Source: a virus. From it: 47,432 nt of DNA. Positions 7,463 to 15,900 of the stretch are shown here, one piece after another (the stretch's first letter is position 1; each line of letters opens with the position of its first letter). Position numbers and translations under genes: made by a program. Location: positions 1-47,432 of the IMG/VR virus record IMGVR_UViG_3300044858_000480; one strand, 5' to 3'. The notes below the pieces were generated by a model. That model was not told where the DNA came from, did no database searches, and was given only the letters and a program-made list of their open reading frames with translations.

Positions 7463-7988
7463 TGTGGACAATTGTAATCACTTCTCCTTCTTTAGCAATT
7501 TCAGATAAACGTTTCATTATTAAGTCACGAACTTCTGGATGACTTGAAGCAATGTCTCTTAATATTCCAACCAAAACTTCCTGCCTTCTTTCAATTTGAA
7601 CCATTTCTTCTGCAAGTTCTTTATTCTCAAGAAGCCCAGCCTTTTGAAGCATTTCAATTCTAGATTTTTCAATGTCCATTACAAGTTTAATAGCCTGAGT
7701 TTTTGCACTAAGATTATTCGTCATTGATGCCTCATCAATAACCTCGTAAGATTTTGTAATTAATTTACTATAGTGTGCATCTGCTCCAGCAAGTGCTTCT
7801 TTTGCACGAGCACGAATTGCTTCATTAGCAGAAGCCATAACTTTCCACTCATTAATTAATGCAACAACACGAGTTCTTGGCATATCCAAATCTTTAGAAA
7901 TTTTTGTTGGATCTTGTCCCTTAAGATATTCTGCAACAACTTTATTTACCTCATCAAGGTGATCAATTAGTTCTTTTTCAGTTGACAT
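7452..7988 (-). CDS. terS: Terminase small subunit
   Basis: A 178-residue protein with an N-terminal helix-turn-helix (about residues 18-48, including Ile-Ser-Lys-Asp-Leu-Asp-Met-Pro) and a long helical, Glu/Lys-rich remainder suited to ring oligomerisation. Small terminase subunits recognise packaging DNA and regulate the large-subunit ATPase. The assignment rests on the HTH-plus-coiled-coil layout and its place directly before the large subunit, which it overlaps by 11 bases. Its ATG overlaps the preceding gene by 11 bases. Sequence families of small subunits diverge strongly, so the call depends partly on synteny. Confidence 0.75.
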   Translation of the reverse strand: MSTEKELIDHLDEVNKVVAEYLKGQDPTKISKDLDMPRTRVVALINEWKVMASANEAIRARAKEALAGADAHYSKLITKSYEVIDEASMTNNLSAKTQAIKLVMDIEKSRIEMLQKAGLLENKELAEEMVQIERRQEVLVGILRDIASSHPEVRDLIMKRLSEIAKEGEVITIVHNVQ

Positions 7989-8313
7989 TTTTTTCCTTTG
8001 CTATTTTAAGCAAAACTAAATATCCAATAAGGTCATCTATATCATTGTCTCCAACATAGTCTGTACCCTTCATAAGTCTACTTAATTTATCATCAATCCT
8101 TACTCTAAGTTGTTCTACTGGATCCGATTTACTAAAAATTCTAACAGGATCTAAAGCAGAATCTCCATATGCAATGTTTTTATCAATAAGCATTTTTGCA
8201 ATTCCGTGACAAGTTACCCAAATATCTTTGCCAGAGGGTGCTCCCACAGAATGAAGATATAAATCTTCACAACTAAAATTTCCTACATCTTTAAATACTG
8301 GTTGCAAATTCAT
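7978..8313 (-). CDS. DUF1599 / nucleotide-modification-associated-like protein
   Basis: A 111-residue protein whose C-terminal 70 residues carry Lys-Asn-Ile-Ala-Tyr-Gly-Asp-Ser-Ala, Pro-Val-Arg-Ile-Phe-Ser, a Arg-Ile-Asp-Asp-Lys-Leu-Ser-Arg helix and Asp-Asp-Leu-Ile-Gly-Tyr-Leu. I recognise this pattern from the DUF1599 family, also named nucleotide modification associated domain 1, which occurs near DNA or nucleotide modification enzymes in phages. The biochemical role is not established. It starts by ATGA overlap with the small HTH gene and overlaps terS by 11 bases. No modification enzyme is visible in the window, so a DNA-modification role here is only a hint. Confidence 0.6.
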   Translation of the reverse strand: MNLQPVFKDVGNFSCEDLYLHSVGAPSGKDIWVTCHGIAKMLIDKNIAYGDSALDPVRIFSKSDPVEQLRVRIDDKLSRLMKGTDYVGDNDIDDLIGYLVLLKIAKEKNVN

Positions 8314-8465
8314 CGTTTAGATTTCCTTAGTCCAAATTTAGCAAGGTATACATAAATAGTTTCAACACTAGTTCCGCACTCCTTGGCAATATCTTGTGGA
8401 GACTTTTTGTCCATAACAAACCTTTTACGGAGCCAAGCCTCGCTTGTATACAGTTTACCAGCCAT
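8310..8465 (-). CDS. Small helix-turn-helix protein
   Basis: A 51-residue basic protein from the ATG at 8465, which begins Met-Ala-Gly-Lys-Leu-Tyr. The core (about 20-45) reads as a homeodomain-like HTH: Ser-Pro-Gln-Asp-Ile-Ala-Lys-Glu-Cys-Gly-Thr-Ser-Val-Glu-Thr-Ile, followed by a basic tail. It begins 4 bases after the previous stop with no clear ribosome site, so translation is probably coupled. The longer reading at 8513 would overlap the upstream gene by 44 bases and adds an unlikely hydrophobic N-terminus. It may be a small transcription regulator or a DNA-binding partner of packaging. The target is unknown. Confidence 0.6.
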   Translation of the reverse strand: MAGKLYTSEAWLRKRFVMDKKSPQDIAKECGTSVETIYVYLAKFGLRKSKR

Positions 8466-8469
8466 AAGA

Positions 8470-9114
8470 TTATTTGTCAACTTCTGTTTCAGAAATATCA
8501 TAGTCATACGCACTTGAGTCTTCTAAAACCCACTTATCGTAACTTTCAACATCCCACTTATTGGTATTTATAAGTCTTTGTATTACTAGATCTTTTTTGG
8601 TTACAAATGATGGCTCTTTTAGTCTAATGCGGTTATTGGGCTGTACCGCAAAATTTCCATCATCTCTTTGAATAACATGACCACATTTATGCTGCCCTGG
8701 ATTTTCTGAATATCCATCATCTAGAATATTGCTTTCTGGATTATGCCAATCTAAAGTGAATAAATATTTTCCGTTAATGTTATTTTTATTTCTATCTATA
8801 TATGACATTCTCATATTGCTTAAGTTTTCAAATTTTGTAACTGCTATATGTGGACTAAAAGAATTCCAAAGCACAAGGTTGTAGATTGGTTCTTCGGGAA
8901 CTCCTGGTTTTGTACAGAACGCATTGATTGGCATTCTCCACCAAATTCCTCCGTCTTCCATTAAAAAATGAAATAAAGGACTTCTACTTTTAATGCTAGA
9001 CACACCAAAAATTACACATGGAAAATATTGATCATGACTATCTTCTTGATCTCTTAAAAAATTACCACGAACATAGCACTCAATTGGTGGTATGTTAGCA
9101 TTTAACTCTGGCAT
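8470..9114 (-). CDS. Conserved phage protein of unknown function
   Basis: A 214-residue soluble protein with no signal peptide or membrane segment. It is rich in Trp, Phe, Asn and Asp. Notable stretches are Gly-Ile-Trp-Trp-Arg-Met-Pro (about 56-62), a Lys-Tyr-Leu-Phe-Thr-Leu-Asp-Trp strand (about 116-123) and His-Lys-Cys-Gly-His-Val-Ile (about 142-148), where the His/Cys residues could bind metal. I recall proteins with these motifs from aquatic phages, usually beside replication or packaging genes, without assigned function. Its ATG shares one base with the stop of the RuvC-like gene. The coding call is firm; function is open. Confidence 0.6.
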   Translation of the reverse strand: MPELNANIPPIECYVRGNFLRDQEDSHDQYFPCVIFGVSSIKSRSPLFHFLMEDGGIWWRMPINAFCTKPGVPEEPIYNLVLWNSFSPHIAVTKFENLSNMRMSYIDRNKNNINGKYLFTLDWHNPESNILDDGYSENPGQHKCGHVIQRDDGNFAVQPNNRIRLKEPSFVTKKDLVIQRLINTNKWDVESYDKWVLEDSSAYDYDISETEVDK

Positions 9115-9689
9115 TATTCCTCAACTTTCATTGCTTTATTCCAGTTATTAATAGCCCAGTGACCGATACCACAGGCATCAGCAACGTCATTATCGTTAAT
9201 AATTTTATCATAGTTGATTTCAATTAATTTGATAGTTCTTTCTTTTCTAATTTGTCTTTCATGTGTTTTGTACCAAGATTCTGATTTTCCAGGAGTCTTT
9301 AATCTAATTGCAACCTGCTCCTCTTTTGTTAATTTTTTGTTTCCTAAATAGTTTTGCCAAGTTATAGGTGACACAGTACCAATAAACTTTGTTCCAGTTA
9401 ACCCTGCTGCTCCTAATAAAGCCCCTTGAACCAATGCTAGATCTGCAGCAGTCTTAGGACTGTTCATAAATACTGTATGTTCAATTATAACTGCTTCAAA
9501 TCCGCCACAATATTCAAAAAATGCTTTTGTTTTAGCACAAGCATCCATAACCTTTTCATAGTTTGTCTTTCCTTCAAATTTAATTTTGCCAAAATTGTCT
9601 AAAAGATTATTATTAAAAATAGCAAAAGCAAGGCTATTAGTACTTGCGTCAATAGCACAAATTGTTTTTGGATTACCATTGTTGTTCAT
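9114..9689 (-). CDS. RuvC-like Holliday junction resolvase
   Basis: A 191-residue RNase H-fold nuclease. The four catalytic acidic residues of RuvC-type resolvases can be placed: Asp14 in the first strand (Ala-Ile-Asp-Ala-Ser-Thr), Glu70 (Ile-Ile-Glu-His), and Asp168 with Asp171 in the C-terminal helix (Asp-Val-Ala-Asp-Ala). Such enzymes cut four-way and branched DNA, clearing recombination intermediates before packaging. I chose the ATG at 9689, with AAAGGGG upstream, over a TTG two codons earlier. It overlaps the Zn-protein gene by 17 bases. Its neighbours, RecA and the Cas4-like nuclease, fit a recombination-dependent replication role. Confidence 0.8.
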   Translation of the reverse strand: MNNNGNPKTICAIDASTNSLAFAIFNNNLLDNFGKIKFEGKTNYEKVMDACAKTKAFFEYCGGFEAVIIEHTVFMNSPKTAADLALVQGALLGAAGLTGTKFIGTVSPITWQNYLGNKKLTKEEQVAIRLKTPGKSESWYKTHERQIRKERTIKLIEINYDKIINDNDVADACGIGHWAINNWNKAMKVEE

Positions 9690-9966
9690 AATCAATGAAC
9701 CCCTTTATTTGTTTTAACATTTTGTCTACCTGTTTTTTATTAACATTACAGTTAGAGCAAAATCCAGAATCATTGTATATAGATAGTTGCTCTCCACAAC
9801 CACCAAGACAAAGTCTTTTCTTTCCTTTTCTTTTTTGTCTACGAGTTATTTGATACCTTTCGGCTATCTTTGCTTTTGTTGCTTCTTCTCTGCAAGAGTT
9901 TCCACAATAAATTTGATAACTTACTTTAGGTTTAAACGGGGTCTCGCATCTTTCACACAACTTCAC
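9673..9966 (-). CDS. Small zinc-ribbon protein
   Basis: A 97-residue protein starting at GTG (9966); the ATG two bases earlier is out of frame and is followed at once by a stop. It has two Cys clusters: Cys-Glu-Arg-Cys near residues 4-7 with Tyr-Cys-Gly-Asn-Ser-Cys at 20-25, and Cys-Leu-Gly-Gly-Cys near 53-57 with Cys-Ser-Asn-Cys at 70-73. They are joined by a very basic linker (Arg-Arg-Gln-Lys-Arg-Lys). This suggests two zinc sites and nucleic-acid binding. It sits between the Cas4-like nuclease and the RuvC-like resolvase, so a recombination accessory role is plausible but unproven. Confidence 0.65.
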   Translation of the reverse strand: MKLCERCETPFKPKVSYQIYCGNSCREEATKAKIAERYQITRRQKRKGKKRLCLGGCGEQLSIYNDSGFCSNCNVNKKQVDKMLKQIKGFIDYEQQW

Positions 9967-9971
9967 ATTAA

Positions 9972-10832
9972 TTAAACCTCTTCATCCTTCAACAATACTA
10001 AAGGTTTAATCTTTATTGTTCCTGGCCCCGCTTCAGCACATGCCTTTTGAATTGGGCATACCTTACAAATTTTTGAATTTGAACGATATGGAATTTCTGG
10101 CAAATTTTGATCTTGCCAATTCTTATAAACTAACCTCATCCACTCAAAAGCCTGCTCTACCCAATTGCGATAATGTTCATTAACTACTACAGGCAATGTG
10201 AGTAACTCATGATTATTTTTATTTTCATAAATCATAACGCCTTTACGAATCTTTAAAACTTTCATATACATTAACAATTGCATCAAATGACCCATCTTAG
10301 GTCGTCTACTTATTTTTTTATACTGAAAGCCATCATTTGGCATTGTTTTTATTTCACCAATAAGTTTTTCATTTTTATAATTAAGCATTACATCGCCATA
10401 TCCATCAAATGGTGGGTCATCAGTTTTAACTCTAAACTCCATTGCTGGATGAGTTTGTTTGTTATATTTTCTTGGAAGTGGATCAAACTCCATATCTTCT
10501 GCAAGTAATCCAGATGATGCTATTGCCTCTTGAATTCTTTCATGCCCAAGACTTCCTTGTGTTCTATTTGCTACACCAAAAGCATCTGCATTATCATAAA
10601 ATATTTGACCCTCAAATGCTAAATGCCAATATCTTGGACACTCTCCAGAGCCATAGGTTAGATTAGAAGCAGAAAAATTACTCTTTTTAGTAAACTTTGG
10701 TTTTGTTTTGGCAAGATACCCAGAATTAATTGCATCTACTAAGCCTTCAACAAAACTTTCATCTTCTTTGGTATTTGAAATCTTGCTTTTGGTATCTTTA
10801 ACCATAATCTGTTTTAATAAATTTTTAGCCAT
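9972..10832 (-). CDS. Cas4/RecB-like PD-(D/E)XK exonuclease with Fe-S cluster
   Basis: A 286-residue nuclease. The active site is visible as His97, Asp147 (Gly-Tyr-Gly-Asp), Glu160-Ile-Lys162 and Gln185 (His-Leu-Met-Gln), the RecB-family order. Four cysteines, Cys65 (Glu-Cys-Pro-Arg-Tyr-Trp) and Cys256/Cys259/Cys265, match the 4Fe-4S cluster that clamps the ends of Cas4 and AddB nucleases. The usual activity is resection of DNA ends. In a phage carrying RecA this would make single strands for recombination or degrade host DNA. No cas genes are present, so it is not a CRISPR module. It has an AAGGG site and an extended -10 promoter just upstream. Confidence 0.85.
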   Translation of the reverse strand: MAKNLLKQIMVKDTKSKISNTKEDESFVEGLVDAINSGYLAKTKPKFTKKSNFSASNLTYGSGECPRYWHLAFEGQIFYDNADAFGVANRTQGSLGHERIQEAIASSGLLAEDMEFDPLPRKYNKQTHPAMEFRVKTDDPPFDGYGDVMLNYKNEKLIGEIKTMPNDGFQYKKISRRPKMGHLMQLLMYMKVLKIRKGVMIYENKNNHELLTLPVVVNEHYRNWVEQAFEWMRLVYKNWQDQNLPEIPYRSNSKICKVCPIQKACAEAGPGTIKIKPLVLLKDEEV

Positions 10833-10855
10833 TTTTTTATCCCTTGTTTACATTA

Positions 10856-10864
10856 AGTATAGCA
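10856..10864 (-). promoter_or_regulatory. Extended -10 promoter before the Cas4-like gene
   Basis: The minus strand reads TGCTATACT (10864..10856) in the short gap before the nuclease gene, 23 bases from its ATG. No convincing -35 is present. It matches the TGnTATAnT form seen at other gene starts in this window. Confidence 0.4.
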
Positions 10865-10866
10865 GG

Positions 10867-11181
10867 TTAGCGCATTATGTATTTAAGCGCTGATACCAAG
10901 TCGTTAATTGCTTGTGCTGCCGTAAAGTATATATTTTTTTTTGCTCTATCTGATTTATCAACATTAGCCATCCACGTTGCCTTAAATGACATTTTTGCAG
11001 CAATAGCCTGAAGTCTAACAATTTCCATGCTGGCCACCTGAAGAGGAATGTCAGGCTTAATGATAATCTTTGCAATCATGGTTAGTGCTGTAGTAAGTTC
11101 TTCATCTTGCATATAGTCTGCAATCTCTGTCAAACCATTTACCATATCAAGCGTTGTTTTTTGTGATCCTGCTTCACTCAT
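10867..11181 (-). CDS. Helical hypothetical protein
   Basis: A 104-residue protein predicted to be almost entirely alpha-helical, with Met/Ala/Ile-rich helices and no cysteines, membrane segments or recognised motif. It starts by ATGA overlap with the preceding nuclease-like gene and sits inside the recombination cluster between RecA and the Cas4-like nuclease. A TGCTATAAT match lies inside the upstream gene, about 43 bases from this start, and could be an internal promoter. I do not recognise the family; position suggests a DNA-metabolism accessory role. Confidence 0.55.
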   Translation of the reverse strand: MSEAGSQKTTLDMVNGLTEIADYMQDEELTTALTMIAKIIIKPDIPLQVASMEIVRLQAIAAKMSFKATWMANVDKSDRAKKNIYFTAAQAINDLVSALKYIMR

Positions 11182-11474
11182 CTATTTTTCTCCTCTGTTA
11201 ATTGCTCTAACATATCCATTTCAATTATAGCAAGCCTTACCTTTGTATTTCCTTCTCCAAGTATTACAATGATTGCTGGAGACTTGTCCCTACCTGCCTG
11301 AATAGAATCAGTAACGGCTTTAGCCCAAACATCTTTATTTAATGTAAAAGACTTGCTTACTTCTTTAAAATCAACAACAAATTCTCTCCAAGTAGCATCA
11401 CCTTTTTGAGTATTCCGACCAGAATTTTTATGTTGTTTTGCATTTATTCTTTTTGATTCATTTTTTTCACTCAT
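11178..11474 (-). CDS. Compact PD-(D/E)XK nuclease candidate
   Basis: A 98-residue protein with a basic N-terminus, then Gly-Asp26-Ala-Thr-Trp, a strand Phe-Val-Val-Asp35-Phe-Lys37, and a helix-strand segment. Asp26...Asp35-X-Lys37 fits the PD-(D/E)XK pattern, and the following helix and hydrophobic strands fit the small core of resolvase-type or VRR-type endonucleases. The protein is short for that superfamily and lacks a clear upstream helix with the first acidic residue. It could instead be an inactive relative or an unrelated DNA-binding protein. It overlaps both neighbours by a few bases in the RecA operon. Confidence 0.45.
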   Translation of the reverse strand: MSEKNESKRINAKQHKNSGRNTQKGDATWREFVVDFKEVSKSFTLNKDVWAKAVTDSIQAGRDKSPAIIVILGEGNTKVRLAIIEMDMLEQLTEEKNR

Positions 11475-11652
11475 TAATAAAATCCTTTTTTGTTTTTTTA
11501 TTAGGAATTAAGTTAACTTTTGAAATATGTTTTTGTGAACACATCCAAGTAGCATCCCCAGTCTCTGTATAAAGTCTTAATATTTTTACAATTTCTTGAC
11601 AAGTTTTGCAAAACCACTTACCCTCATATGTAGAAAAATTTTTTTCAACCAT
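11467..11652 (-). CDS. Small zinc-binding protein
   Basis: A 61-residue protein from the ATG at 11652, preferred over a TTG one codon earlier. Cysteines occur as Cys-Lys-Thr-Cys (about 15-18) and Met-Cys-Ser-Gln-Lys-His (about 40-45), a plausible Cys3-His or zinc-ribbon site. The rest is charged and short. It overlaps the end of recA by 8 bases and the next gene by 8 bases. Proteins of this sort often support recombination or replication complexes, but no specific function can be given. Confidence 0.6.
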   Translation of the reverse strand: MVEKNFSTYEGKWFCKTCQEIVKILRLYTETGDATWMCSQKHISKVNLIPNKKTKKDFINE

Positions 11653-12658
11653 CAATTATTTTTTTCTTAATTTGCTCTTGTAAGTCTAGATCTTCTTTAA
11701 CACGATTAATAAATCCATCACGTCCTTGTACTTTTGTTCCATCATCTAGTTGATACCATGCACCAGTTCTATTGACAAGCCCCATTGATTCTGCAGTATC
11801 AACAAGGTCGCCAATTGTATCAAGTCCAATATCATCACCTCTAAAATAAAAATCATATTCTCCAGACTGGAAGCCTGGTGATGTTTTAGAAAATTGAAGT
11901 TCCCAACGAATCTTTCTACCAGTTTTTTCTTCAATTAACTTATCGCCAACTTTAATCTTACCTTTAATTGCTTGATTATCTGATTCTGAAGAAAATAATT
12001 TAATAATACAGGATGAGTAAAACTTAGTTGCTTGTCCACCAGAAGGTTGTTGGCTTGTGTACATTGCATTAATATTATTTCGTGATTGAGAAATAAGAAC
12101 TAATAATGTTGGTTTAACTTTATTATTAGCATAATTTAACATCTTCCAAGCATTACTAAAGTCACGAGATTCAGCACCAATTTGTTTAGTGTTTTCAAGC
12201 GCTTTCATTTCATCTGAATCTTTTTCAAAATATATTGCAGGTAGCATTGATGTAATAGAGTCTACAACAATTAAGTCTACTCCAGCATTCATTAATCCAA
12301 CACCAACATCAACCATGTCACTAATTGTTCTTGCCTGTGAATAAATTAGTTTTGTTGGATCTACTCCTAATTGCCTTGCCCAATCTTCAGAATAAGACAT
12401 TTCTGAATCAATCCATGCACAAACCTTGCCTTCTTTTTGTGCCATAGCAATCATCTGTAAGCACATTGATGATTTTGCTGAAGACTTGCTGCCCCAAATA
12501 AGAACTTGACGACCATAAGGAAGTCCTCCACCAAGTGCACGGTTTAGTCCAAAACTTGGAGTTGGCTGATACTCAAATGTAACTCCTTCTCCTGTGCCTA
12601 AACGTTTACGTAATCTTGGATCTAGTTGCGCTAATACATCTTCTACACTTACTGACAT
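11645..12658 (-). CDS. recA: RecA/UvsX-like recombinase
   Basis: A 337-residue strand-exchange ATPase. The core begins with Gly-Gly-Gly-Leu-Pro-Tyr-Gly-Arg and a Walker A-like Gly-Ser-Lys-Ser-Ser-Ala-Lys-Ser at residues 56-63. The second conserved Gly of GPESSGKT is Ala here. Phage T4 UvsX also lacks that Gly, so the protein can still be active. Walker B (Leu-Ile-Val-Val-Asp-Ser-Ile) lies near 130. A Gln/Ser-rich loop (Ser-Gln-Gln-Pro-Ser-Gly-Gly-Gln-Ala) near 200 corresponds to the DNA-binding L2 region. It is expected to pair resected ends, working with the Cas4-like nuclease and RuvC-like resolvase in the same operon. Its ATG shares one base with the stop of the MazG-like gene. Confidence 0.88.
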   Translation of the reverse strand: MSVSVEDVLAQLDPRLRKRLGTGEGVTFEYQPTPSFGLNRALGGGLPYGRQVLIWGSKSSAKSSMCLQMIAMAQKEGKVCAWIDSEMSYSEDWARQLGVDPTKLIYSQARTISDMVDVGVGLMNAGVDLIVVDSITSMLPAIYFEKDSDEMKALENTKQIGAESRDFSNAWKMLNYANNKVKPTLLVLISQSRNNINAMYTSQQPSGGQATKFYSSCIIKLFSSESDNQAIKGKIKVGDKLIEEKTGRKIRWELQFSKTSPGFQSGEYDFYFRGDDIGLDTIGDLVDTAESMGLVNRTGAWYQLDDGTKVQGRDGFINRVKEDLDLQEQIKKKIIDG

Positions 12659-12987
12659 CAGAACCTTACCCCATGTTTTTCTGGTCTAGTTTTATTAAAC
12701 TCTACCTTTTCTCTTAATGATTGATCTAGTGATAATCTAGTATACCCTGAATCAACCATCCCTGCATAAAGATCTAGCGTACGAATAATAATATCAGCAA
12801 ACTCTTTAGTTATCTCTTCTTCGCCTTTATCTTTACGAACTGCTTCCATAACCTCAGTCACTTCTGAAACAATCATCATGCACTGCTTTGCAATAAAAAT
12901 ATCATCTATTTCTTCAGGCCAAAATCCTTTTTCTTTTGCAGCATTATGTAATTCAATTGCAAAATTATCAAAAACATTGTCATACAT
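12658..12987 (-). CDS. MazG-like nucleotide pyrophosphohydrolase
   Basis: A 109-residue all-helical protein with the MazG metal-binding pattern: Glu42-Val-Thr-Glu45 in one helix and Glu62-Phe-Ala-Asp65 in the next, then Thr-Leu-Asp-Leu-Tyr-Ala. The C-terminus (Phe-Asn-Lys-Thr-Arg-Pro-Glu-Lys-His-Gly) is typical of phage MazG-like proteins. These enzymes hydrolyse (d)NTPs to monophosphates and PPi. In phages they are thought to balance nucleotide pools or change host alarmone levels. It overlaps dnaE by 8 bases, tying it to replication. Confidence 0.8.
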   Translation of the reverse strand: MYDNVFDNFAIELHNAAKEKGFWPEEIDDIFIAKQCMMIVSEVTEVMEAVRKDKGEEEITKEFADIIIRTLDLYAGMVDSGYTRLSLDQSLREKVEFNKTRPEKHGVRF

Positions 12988-15900
12988 TTGTTACATCCTC
13001 CATTATAACGGTGCCATCTTTGGTTTTACCAAAACTAAATTTGTAGGCATTTCCTTCTTGAATATGCATATATGCTTTTGGAAAAGCAGTTGGAAAGACT
13101 GTTATAGAATGTAAATCTCTTGCAGTATCTGCTAATGTAAGCGATGCCATCTTTTTTCCAGTTTTGGTAATTCTTGGTTTAAAAGAAACAACAAACATTT
13201 CATCTTCTTTGTAAGGAAGTTGCTTGTAACTTAAGAATTTAATCAATGCATTTGAAGATTGTTTTATTTCATCAACAGGAATTGCAGAAACAATCCTATT
13301 GTCACTAGCAAGAACCAGATAAGTACGTCCTGTTTCAATAGTTGTTGACTCTTCGTCAAATATACCAACAGAGCCTGTTTTGTCAAGAATTTCAACTCGT
13401 GACCAGCCAGTTCCTCTTTTAATTGTTTTTACCATTCCCATTAATATAAAAGATCCTTTTTCTTCAAAATCTTCTATATCATTAATAAATGCATGATAGT
13501 GAGATGGTATTGTAATATTAAACTCTGGTAAATTTAAATAATCATATAAATTTGCTTTAATTTCATCATCATTTCTTGGATTATCTGGAAATGTAGCAGC
13601 GCCAATTGATCTTAGTGCTTGAAGTGCACGAGAGTTTACTCCGTTTCCCTTTGTAAAAGTAAACTCTTCTAACTCTTTGTACGACCTAAATGGCCTTGCT
13701 GCGATATATCTTTCTGCAATTGTGTTAGATATATATTTAATAGCGCTAAGACCAAAACGAATACCCTTGCCTTCAATTTTAAAGTCTGTATCTGAATCAT
13801 TAATATGAGGTAGTTTAATTGGAATGCCAATACGCTTTGCTTCAATTAAATATTCAGTTCTACCATCTTTATCTTTTTCATTCTTAAGTAAAGAATACAT
13901 AAACTCAAGTGGATAGTAATACTTTAACCACGCCGTCCAATACGAGACTGTAGAGTAAGCAACCGCATGAGACTTGTTGAACGAGTAGCCTGCATGCGCC
14001 TCAAAGTCGTGCCATAAATCAAGAGCCTGATTGGGACTAATATAGGCAGAAGCACCTTTAACGAATTTGTCTTTGAATACGTCAAACTCTTTAGCATCTT
14101 TCTTCTTGCCAATGATCTTTCTAACTTTATCTGCTTCCGACATGGACATACCGCCAAGGTGTACGCATGCTTGCATAACTTGTTCTTGGTATAAAACACA
14201 GCCATAGGTATCCTCCGTAAAAGGCTTCATTACCTGATGACTATATGATACTGACTGTTTTCCATGTTTACGAGCAATGTAATCTTTACCAATAGTGTTC
14301 ATGGCACCTGGGCGAACTAAAGCATTGGATGCAGCAAGTTCATTTAAGTTTTTCACACCCATTTTAACCAAAAGGTTTGTATACGGGGTTGCTTCACACT
14401 GAAATACTCCCTTGGTAAATCCACTGGATAACATTTCATACACATTAGCGTCTTCAAGGCTAATTTCTAATAAATTAATATCTTTAAAATGGTTTATTTT
14501 AATCATATCAATAGTGTCTTTAATAACGCTAAGAGTTTTTAACCCTAAAGCATCAATTTTAATTAAACCAATTCTTTCTGCCTCTTCCATGTCAACCCCA
14601 ACAACTGGTATGCGTTCATCATTGCCAGTAGAAGATCTTGTTTCCATAGGAGCATGTCTAAAGATTGGTTCTTTTGCAGTTACAACGCCAGCAGCATGAA
14701 TTCCTGTACCACGAATACGACCACGAAGTTGTTCTCCGTATATTTCTACTTCTGGATATTTATTACGAAAGTCTAGTGTTGACTTAGAAGTACAAAAATC
14801 ATCCCATGTGTCTACAGTTTTTAATACTTTGTTTACATCTGAAAGAGGAATATTCAATACTCTTGATACATCACGAACAATGCCTTTGCCAGTAAACTGC
14901 AAGAAAGTGGCAATGGATGCAACATGTCTATATTGTCTAACTAAATAGTCTTTAACTTCTTCACGGCGTGAGTCTTGAATATCTGTATCAATATCTGGAA
15001 AGTCATTACGTTCTGGATTAATAAATCGGAAAAACAAAAGTCCATATTTGATAGGATCAATATCTGTAATGCCAAGTGCATAACAAACCAAAGAGCCAGC
15101 AGAAGATCCACGACCTGGACCAACCATAATTTTTTCTTTTTTAGCCCAAGCAATCATGCTCTGAACAACAAGAAAATACGAATCAAAGTTTTTTGATTTA
15201 ATAATTTCTAATTCTTCATCCAGTCTATCTAGGTAAATTTTATCTAAATCTAAACCACGATCCTTCAAACCTTGCATAGCAATAGATCTAAGTTCTTTGG
15301 CAGGATTTTTATATTGTACTGGCAGTAAGTTTAGACCATCTTTAATATCATAGTCTTCTATTTTATCGGCAATTGCTATAGAGTTGATATACATATCTTC
15401 TCTAACTATGCCCTGCGATTCCATAGCAGTTTTCATTTCATCATACGAAAGCAAATGAATGTCAAATTTATTAAACGACATTTGTCTATCTTCGCCATAC
15501 AAATAATCTAGGCGCTGCAGCATATCGCCTTTCTTTTTTGATTTTTCATATGTTGCATCTTTTTGAACTTTAGCATGAGAGTTCATAAGCAGTTTAAATT
15601 CTTGAATTTCTTTTTGCGATTCATCAACATGGTGGCAGTCTGGAGTAATCACAGTCTGAACTTTAAATTCATCTGCTAAATCAGCAAGTTGTTTATTTAC
15701 TTCTGCCCCATTATGTGGCATGAGTTCCATATAAAAATCATCTTTGAATACACGCTTGAACCACTCAATATGCTTTTTGGCTTGTGCATATTCTCCATGC
15801 TCTAGTGCTTTTGCAATGATACCGCTTAGACATCCAGATAAAACAATAATGCCCTCCGAATACTTTTCAAGAATTTCAAAGTCAAAACGAGGTTTGCTGA

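Noticed and set aside
9972-10832. Reading the Cas4-like gene as part of a CRISPR system
   Set aside because: No repeats and no cas1, cas2 or effector genes are present. Stand-alone Cas4-like nucleases are common in phage recombination modules.
11224-11232. TGCTATAAT inside the 98-residue gene as a promoter
   Set aside because: It encodes ordinary residues in a conserved-looking strand, and such strings arise by chance in AT-rich coding DNA. Kept only as a remark for the downstream gene.
11387-11556. Thirteen-base repeat (11387-11399 and 11544-11556) coding Asp-Ala-Thr-Trp in two adjacent genes
   Set aside because: The proteins are otherwise unlike and the residues fall in different structural contexts. 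A chance match is more likely than a duplication or recombination site.
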